A stretch of DNA of 10,489 nucleotides from CAYLJV01 sp964510375 (GTDB lineage: Archaea > Hadarchaeota > Hadarchaeia > Hadarchaeales > JAGGTB01), in the NCBI GenBank assembly GCA_964510375.1, contig CAZEBR010000045.1:1-10489 (forward strand), given 5' to 3'. The notes under the pieces are model-generated. The model did no database searches and had not been told where the DNA came from. It saw nothing but the letters and a program-made list of their open reading frames with translations. The first letter of the stretch is position 1. Every line of letters begins with the position of its first letter. Shown piece after piece: positions 6,252 through 10,489 of the stretch. Both the position numbers and the translations under genes were made by a program.

Positions 6252-7370
6252 TTATTTCGATTCTGAGGGCGGAAGTGATTGGCCCTCTTCCCTTCTCTTC
6301 TCGATTTCCTCTCTGTTTCCTTCTTTCTTTCTGGAGGACAGTTTTTCCAAAAGACCTAATCCGGGCTTCACATCGTTCAGAGGTTCCGCTTCAAAGGCAC
6401 CTGTTTCTCTCGCAGTTGCGAATGCTTCGGCCCCGATGTCCGTTCTAGTAAGGACGGCGGAATATCCTCCCGGAGCGCCCACGCTCCCGACCGATATATC
6501 GGCGAGTTCTCCCGAATAGTCGTCGCATACGTGACAAGCCTCCGTGGCGTATTTGCCCAGTTCCTTCACGGGTATCGATTCCTCGCTTCCCGTGTTAGAA
6601 TAGACGGTAAAGTTGCCTTTGGTGATGTCCATCTTCTCCACTTCCTCGATATTCATACCGAGTTCTTCCTCCACGATTTTGATCATGTTGGGATAGGAAA
6701 ACGCTTCCGTACAGAATAGACCCACTAGGAGCTTAACCTTAGATCTTATTTTTTGGAGGCTCCTTTGTCCTTGCTCCATTCTTCTGAATGCTCTCATCTG
6801 GCAGGGCGTACCTACGACGGCTAGCTTTTCCAAGCCGAGTTCTTCGATAGCCTCTTTTACTCCGGTTACTATCGGCCCTCGGCTGTATATGGTTCCTGCT
6901 CCTTCCAGTATTTCTTCCTTTGTAGTGGCTATTTTCGGGACGGGTTTCCACGGTTCGTCACCCGAGACGGTAACTATCGCTCCATCTATGTAACCTTCTT
7001 CGAGTAGAGCCGCAAGTAGAGCGGTCACGACCCCACCGTCTTGACCCTCTTCCAGAATATCGGATTCGGATGCACGTGCGGAGTAGGCCTCTCTGTATTC
7101 TCCTATGCTTTCGGATTTTCTTTCGCCTTCAAACAGGATTTCGCTGACTTCGTTGGTGTTTTTGAATTGAGGGCATTGGTAGTAACACATTCCACAGCTC
7201 GTACATTCCCCCGTTAGTTTCGGTTTCCCGTTCTCAAACTCTATGGACCCTAACGGGCAGGCTGCTATACAGGCTCCGCAGGAGAGACAGTATTCAAAGT
7301 CTAGTTCGGCCCTAAGGTCCTTGAAGGCTTTTTCTTGAGAATTGTCTTTCGTGTTGTTATTTCCGGCCAT
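6252..7370 (-). CDS. FrhB/FpoF-like coenzyme F420 flavoprotein with two N-terminal [4Fe-4S] sites
   Basis: An FrhB-family F420-reducing or F420H2-oxidising flavoprotein, about 372 residues from ATG 7370. The N-terminus has two ferredoxin motifs, CLSCGACIAACP (Cys 28, 31, 34, 38) and CTSCGMCYYQCP (Cys 56, 59, 62, 66). FrhB signatures follow: GQDGGVVTALLAALLEEG, IVTVSGDEPWKPVP, VGTPCQMRAFRRMEQG, LLVGLFCTEAFSY and CHVCDDYSGELADISVGS, which carry FAD, F420 and another iron-sulfur site in known members. The layout resembles FpoF/FqoF or FdhB rather than FrhB of the three-subunit hydrogenase; no hydrogenase, Fpo or formate dehydrogenase catalytic subunit is beside it. The charged tail rich in Lys/Glu is not part of the family core. 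An in-frame TTG at 7380-7382 would add four residues; ATG is preferred, with GGG about nine bases upstream. It diverges from fwdDBA, so feeding or draining electrons of formyl-MFR dehydrogenase is a reasonable inference. Partner and direction are unknown. Confidence 0.9.
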   Translation of the reverse strand: MAGNNNTKDNSQEKAFKDLRAELDFEYCLSCGACIAACPLGSIEFENGKPKLTGECTSCGMCYYQCPQFKNTNEVSEILFEGERKSESIGEYREAYSARASESDILEEGQDGGVVTALLAALLEEGYIDGAIVTVSGDEPWKPVPKIATTKEEILEGAGTIYSRGPIVTGVKEAIEELGLEKLAVVGTPCQMRAFRRMEQGQRSLQKIRSKVKLLVGLFCTEAFSYPNMIKIVEEELGMNIEEVEKMDITKGNFTVYSNTGSEESIPVKELGKYATEACHVCDDYSGELADISVGSVGAPGGYSAVLTRTDIGAEAFATARETGAFEAEPLNDVKPGLGLLEKLSSRKKEGNREEIEKRREEGQSLPPSESK

Positions 7371-7562
7371 TTTAATACCCAAATAACTAAATGAAACCTC
7401 AAATAAAAAGGGTGTCCTTGATTGGGTACGTGTATATTTTGCATCCCTTTTAGAGGGGGAAAATTTAATAGCTTAACTTATAATTTTCCATAGAGATGGG
7501 AATAAGGGTTATTAAATTGTCGATTATTACTATCGCTGTGAGAATCTGAAAATTCTGGGGAT
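7371..7562. promoter_or_regulatory. Divergent promoter region between FrhB-like gene and fwdDBA
   Basis: 192 AT-rich bases between opposed starts, with no open frame of note. For the minus-strand gene, CTTTTTATTTGAG near 7398-7410 is TATA-like and about 30-40 bases before ATG 7370; AAAATATACACG near 7429-7440 is a second candidate. For fwdD, TTATAATTTT near 7479-7488 and TTATTAAAT near 7509-7517 are candidates. AAAAGGGTG near 7396-7404 and CATCCCTTTT near 7442-7451 form an imperfect inverted pair that might bind a shared regulator. All are visual motif matches. Confidence 0.5.
7541..7556. repeat. Small inverted repeat just before fwdD
   Basis: AGAAT-CTGAAA-ATTCT, five-base arms around a six-base loop, ends seven bases before GTG 7563. 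It could be an operator half-site pair or a leader hairpin next to the GGGG ribosome signal. Arms this short occur by chance. Confidence 0.25.
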
Positions 7563-7952
7563 GTGAAAAAATTGAAAGTTAAATTGATAACCGGAAGAAC
7601 CATGGGACAGGGCGAAGGATTAGAGATAGGTAAAAATTCAGATCAATATCAGGATGAGGTAGCTACTGTTTTTTTGAGTGAGTCCGATATGGAAGAGATG
7701 GGTCTGGAAGAAGGGTCTTCGGTCGAAGTCTCTGGTGCGGTGGATTCTTGTGTGGTCAAATGTCAAAAGGCAGATTTGGACGAGGGGCTTGCTTTCATGC
7801 CCTTGGGTCCTTGGGCTAGCTTTATCCTGTCAACGGATACCTCCGGCACAGGGATGCCTCAGTCCAAGGGATTGGAAGTTGAAATATCCAAAACGGAGAA
7901 AAACGTGAAAAGTTTGGAGAAAATGATGAAATCTTTTGGAGGAAAAAGATGA
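7563..7952 (+). CDS. fwdD: Formylmethanofuran dehydrogenase subunit D
   Basis: A 129-residue molybdopterin-dinucleotide-binding subunit of tungsten/molybdenum formylmethanofuran dehydrogenase, equivalent to the C-terminal domain of formate-dehydrogenase-like enzymes. FwdD covers the pterin cofactor bound by FwdB. Seen: KLITGRTMGQGEGLEIGK at the N-terminus (the ITGRT strand typical of FwdD), a double-psi-barrel stretch LEEGSSVEVSGAVDSCVVKC, and the signature AFMPLGPWASFIL followed by TSGTGMPQSKGLEVEI. The length is normal. ATG 7561 is followed by TGA, so translation must start at GTG 7563 or at TTG 7572; the second would give MKVKLITGRT, like many homologues, with GGGGATGTG upstream. First gene of fwdDBA, overlapping fwdB by ATGA. 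Confidence 0.93.
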   Translation: MKKLKVKLITGRTMGQGEGLEIGKNSDQYQDEVATVFLSESDMEEMGLEEGSSVEVSGAVDSCVVKCQKADLDEGLAFMPLGPWASFILSTDTSGTGMPQSKGLEVEISKTEKNVKSLEKMMKSFGGKR

Positions 7953-9226
7953 CGGTCAAAGAAGGTGTAGTTTGTCCTTGGTGCGGTTGTTGTTGTGATG
8001 ATATTGAGGTGGAGGTCCAGGACGGGGAAATAGAGGGTATAAAAAATGGTTGCAGGTTGTCGCGTAGCAAGTTTCTCAATCTCGATGAGGATAGGTTGTC
8101 CACTTCCAAGGTAAAGAGGGATGGAGAGCTTGAAGAAGCTTCGATGGAAGAAGCGTTGGATAAAGCGGCCGAAATATTATCAGATTCCGATTTTCCCCTT
8201 ATATATGGACTCAGCTCTACGGGGGTCGATGCTCAGAGGCTGGCCGTAGAACTGGCCGATGAAATAGGAGCCTCGCTGGATAACACGTCTTCCGTCTGCC
8301 ACAGTCCGACGATATTTGCCATTCAGGATGTCGGTGCTCAGGAATGCACTCTGGGTGAGGTAAAGAATCGTGCCGATTTGATTTACTTCTGGGGTTGCAA
8401 TCCGATGGAAGCTCATCCGAGGCACCTAACTCGTTATTCGGCTTTGACCGAAGGTCTGTTTACGGAGGGGGGAAGGAGCGACCGAAAGGTGATTAACGTG
8501 GATGTCAGGCAGACGAATACTGCCAATATGGCGGACGAATTTATCAAGATAGAGCCGGGAAAGGACTACGAGTTGCTTTCGGCCCTTAGAGCCCAGTTAA
8601 AAGGATATGATCTTGGTGATGTTGCAGGGGTATCCTCCGAAACTATTGAAAGACTCGCCGAGGAGATGAGGGAGGCCGACTTTGGTGTCATCTATTACGG
8701 TCTCGGTCTTACGATGTCTTCGGGGAGCCACAACAATATCGTGGCCGCACTCCAGCTCGTGAAGGATTTGAACGAAGAAACCAAATTTTCTATCAATCCA
8801 ATGAGGGGACATTTCAACGTTACGGGAGCAAACAAGGTCACCACGTGGCAGTCTGGCTATCCTTTGGGCGTAAACTTCTCAAAGGGATATCCTATTTTTG
8901 GACCCGGAGAGTTTACTGCAGTCGACGTCCTATCTCGTGAGCAGTGCGATTCTGCGTTGATTTTGGCTTCCGATCCTGCTGCCCACTTTCCAAAAGGTGC
9001 CTCTGATCATTTAGCCGATATTCCCACGGTAGTGATCGATCCCAATGTCAGCGCTACTACTTATTTGGCCGATGTTGCGATTCCCTCGGCGGTTACTGGT
9101 ATAGAGTGTAGCGGAAAGACTTACAGGATGGATGGCGTTCCATTGCCGATGAAGAAGGTAGTTGACTCTGAGTACGTACCCGATAGAGAAATTTTGAAGA
9201 ATCTGATTGAGAGGGTGAAAGCGTGA
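7949..9226 (+). CDS. fwdB: Formylmethanofuran dehydrogenase subunit B (catalytic, Cys form)
   Basis: The 425-residue catalytic subunit: it reduces CO2 to formate at a tungsten or molybdenum bis-pterin site (or the reverse), and formate then moves to FwdA for coupling to methanofuran. The N-terminal [4Fe-4S] motif is CPWCGCCCDD with candidate ligands Cys9, Cys12, one of Cys14-16 and Cys35 (NGC). The metal ligand is Cys117 in SSVCHSPT, encoded by TGC, so this is the cysteine, not selenocysteine, form. Pterin-binding stretches include YFWGCNPMEAHPRH, VINVDVRQT, FSINPMRGHFNVTGA and LILASDPAAHFP. Both key cysteine sets are present, unlike bacterial FhcB, which is non-redox. Length fits FwdB/FmdB; sequence alone does not tell tungsten from molybdenum. 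Start ATG overlaps the fwdD stop, with GGAGG at 7938-7942 six bases upstream. Its TGA overlaps the GTG of fwdA. Confidence 0.95.
   Translation: MTVKEGVVCPWCGCCCDDIEVEVQDGEIEGIKNGCRLSRSKFLNLDEDRLSTSKVKRDGELEEASMEEALDKAAEILSDSDFPLIYGLSSTGVDAQRLAVELADEIGASLDNTSSVCHSPTIFAIQDVGAQECTLGEVKNRADLIYFWGCNPMEAHPRHLTRYSALTEGLFTEGGRSDRKVINVDVRQTNTANMADEFIKIEPGKDYELLSALRAQLKGYDLGDVAGVSSETIERLAEEMREADFGVIYYGLGLTMSSGSHNNIVAALQLVKDLNEETKFSINPMRGHFNVTGANKVTTWQSGYPLGVNFSKGYPIFGPGEFTAVDVLSREQCDSALILASDPAAHFPKGASDHLADIPTVVIDPNVSATTYLADVAIPSAVTGIECSGKTYRMDGVPLPMKKVVDSEYVPDREILKNLIERVKA
9211..9218 (+). promoter_or_regulatory. Ribosome-binding site supporting the GTG start of fwdA
   Basis: GAGGGTGA at the end of fwdB lies four bases before GTG 9223. 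The next in-frame ATG lies well inside the conserved N-terminus, so the GTG is the start. Confidence 0.6.
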
Positions 9227-10414
9227 TAATTGAAAATGGAACTGTATATGATCCTAGGAACGGCATCGAGGGCGAAAAGATGGATATCTCCATTGAGGAC
9301 GGCAAGATCGTCGAGGAAGCTGGGGGAGAGAGGATAGATGCTTCCGGTCTCGTGGTCATGCCCGGCGGTGTCGATATTCACAGTCACTCTGCCGGAGGAA
9401 AGGTCAACACCGGAAGGTCCTTCAGACCGGAGGATCACCGGAAGGATCCCGTTCCCAAGACGGATATCACGAGGAGCGGCGTGGGATATACGGTTCCGAG
9501 CACTTTCGTGACGGGTTACAGGTGGGCCAAGCTTGGATACACCACTGTGATGGAGGCCGCGGCTCCTCCTCTGGGAGCCAAGCACACTCACGAAGAATTT
9601 ATGGATACCCCGATTCTTGATCAGGGTACCTACATCTGCATGGCCAACAATCACTTTGTCATGAAGTACGCCAAGGACGAGCCGGAAAAGCTAAAGAAGT
9701 TTGTCGGCTGGCTGTTAGAAGCCACCAAAGGTTACGCCATTAAGGCCGTCAACCCGGGTGGTGGAGAGAACTGGAAGTGGGGTGGAAATGTCGAAAGTCT
9801 GGACGATCAGGTCGAGAATTATGGCGTGACTCCGAGGGAGATAATCAATGCACTTGCAAGTGCAAATGAAGAACTGGGTTTGCCGCATCCTCTTCACCTT
9901 CACTGTAACAATTTGGGAGTACCCGGAAACAAGGATACCCTTGTAGAGACGACCGATGGCTTTGTGGAACCGGTCGGATCCCCCGGGGACAGCGAGACCA
10001 CTGTGGACACGGTTAAGGGGGCGAAGAGAAGGTTACATCTTACTCACGTCCAGTTCAATTCCTACGGTGGCGAGAGCTGGGCCGACCTATCCTCCGGCGC
10101 GGAGGAGGTAGCGAAGGTCATCAATAAAAATGATAATATTTCTTGCGATTTGGGTCAGGTCATATTCGACGACGCTACGACGATGACTGCGGATGGCCCG
10201 TGGCAGAGGCGGCTGTACCAGCTGTCCGGTAATAAGTGGAACAGTCACGATGTGGAAAACGAGGTAGGATCGGGTATAGTCCCGTACCTCTTCAAGAAGA
10301 GTAATCCGGGCAATGCGGTGCAGTGGACGATCGGTCTGGAGGTGGCTTTGCTGGTGGACGATCCTTGGAGGGTATTTCCCACCACCGATCATCCGAACGC
10401 CGGCGCCTTTTACC
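9223..10414 (+). CDS. fwdA: Formylmethanofuran dehydrogenase subunit A, 3' truncated
   Basis: About 397 residues of FwdA, a zinc amidohydrolase that condenses formate from FwdB with methanofuran to formyl-MFR, or hydrolyses it. Metal ligands and signatures are in place: GGVDIHSHSAGGKVNTGR with His53 and His55; VPSTFVTGYRWAKLGYTTV; KAVNPGGGENW, whose Lys174 matches the carboxylated lysine of FwdA; PLHLHCNNLG; HLTHVQFNSYGG; SCDLGQVIFDDATTMTADGP; SGIVPYLFKKSNPGNAVQW; and FPTTDHPNAGAF, carrying the catalytic Asp region. Full FwdA proteins are about 570 residues, so the last third is missing. The frame stays open to the window end, but everything from about 10415 is sequencing adapter and must not be translated; the exact last genomic base is uncertain by a few bases. 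It overlaps the fwdB stop (GTGA). GC content is higher than in fwdD and fwdB. A fwdC gene would be expected next. Confidence 0.94.
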
Positions 10415-10489
10415 CGGACTCTTATACACATCTACGAGCCCACGAGACCGAGGCTGAGCTCGTATGCCGTCTTCTGCTTGAAAAAAAAA
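10415..10489 (+). other. Illumina Nextera adapter read-through (assembly artefact)
   Basis: 10415-10433 matches the Nextera mosaic end on the reverse strand with two mismatches, including an exact TCTTATACACATCT at 10420-10433. 10434-10448 matches the Nextera read-2 arm (CGAGCCCACGAGAC exact after one mismatch). 10449-10456 is CGAGGCTG, the i7 index N710. 10457-10480 is the P7 flow-cell sequence with one mismatch, ending ATGCCGTCTTCTGCTTG. 10481-10489 is A9, the usual read-off past the adapter. None of this is genomic. Confidence 0.97.

Noticed and set aside
8290..8310. Selenocysteine at the FwdB metal-ligand position
   Set aside because: The codon in SVCHSPT is TGC, so the residue is cysteine; no in-frame TGA is present.
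9121..9654. Open frame of 177 codons on the minus strand
   Set aside because: It is antisense to the end of fwdB and the start of fwdA, both strongly conserved; a by-product of codon bias.
7563..10414. Bacterial formyltransferase/hydrolase (Fhc) complex of methylotrophs
   Set aside because: FwdB keeps both the iron-sulfur cysteines and the metal-ligand cysteine that FhcB lacks, and the gene order D-B-A fits archaeal fwd.
10087..10431. Open frame of 114 codons on the minus strand at the right end
   Set aside because: Its start codon lies inside the sequencing adapter and the rest is antisense to well-conserved fwdA.
10481..10489. Terminal A run as a polyadenylation or terminator signal
   Set aside because: It directly follows the P7 adapter sequence and is the usual sequencing read-off past it.
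1..10489. CRISPR array, tRNA, rRNA, insertion sequence or integration site
   Set aside because: The window is nearly all coding; I saw no regularly spaced repeats, cloverleaf-like sequence, transposase motifs or long terminal inverted repeats.

Overview
The window reads as archaeal DNA, almost certainly from an uncultured euryarchaeal-type organism that uses methanofuran (MFR) and tetrahydromethanopterin (H4MPT) for C1 metabolism. The reasons are an almost complete methanofuran biosynthesis operon, a separate formylmethanofuran dehydrogenase operon (fwdD-fwdB-fwdA) whose FwdB keeps the cysteines that bacterial FhcB proteins lack, an F420-type FrhB/FpoF-like flavoprotein, frequent AGG and ATA codons, TTG/GTG starts and TATA-like rather than -35/-10 promoters. 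Most of the window is about 45% GC in the lines I counted. A brine or single-cell lineage such as MSBL1 is a guess; the sequence does not settle the taxon. The right edge is Illumina Nextera library adapter, so the contig comes from a Nextera shotgun or single-cell library.

Layout. (1) Bases 1-3861, plus strand: a tightly packed operon in which every gene overlaps or nearly abuts the next: mfnB (5' truncated), mfnD, mfnF, mfnE, and a HisA-like TIM barrel of unassigned function. (2) Bases 3819-7370, minus strand: a convergent group read from right to left: FrhB-like F420-type flavoprotein with two ferredoxin clusters, a CitG/COG1767-like protein, and a second ATP-grasp ligase (COG2232 type). 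The ligase overlaps the HisA-like gene tail to tail by 43 bp and carries an uninterrupted A18 coding tract. (3) Bases 7371-7562: a divergent AT-rich promoter region. (4) Bases 7563-10414, plus strand: fwdD, fwdB, fwdA (fwdA 3' truncated). (5) Bases 10415-10489: adapter, index, P7 tail and poly-A artefact, not genomic.

How it works together. MfnB makes the furan phosphate, MfnE turns the aminated furan phosphate into a diphosphate, MfnD makes gamma-glutamyltyramine, and MfnF joins the two halves into the methanofuran core. FwdABD then loads CO2 onto that cofactor as formyl-MFR, or runs in reverse to oxidise it. The tyrosine decarboxylase MfnA and aminotransferase MfnC needed for the pathway are not in the window. 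The HisA-like, COG2232 and COG1767 proteins are families I know to travel with H4MPT/MFR genes in archaea and methylotrophic bacteria without an established step; their position here makes them the most interesting biology in the window. The FrhB-like protein next to fwd suggests, but does not prove, a link between F420 and the formyl-MFR redox step.

No tRNA, rRNA, CRISPR array, insertion sequence or origin was seen, and no stretch over 300 bases lacks a gene.
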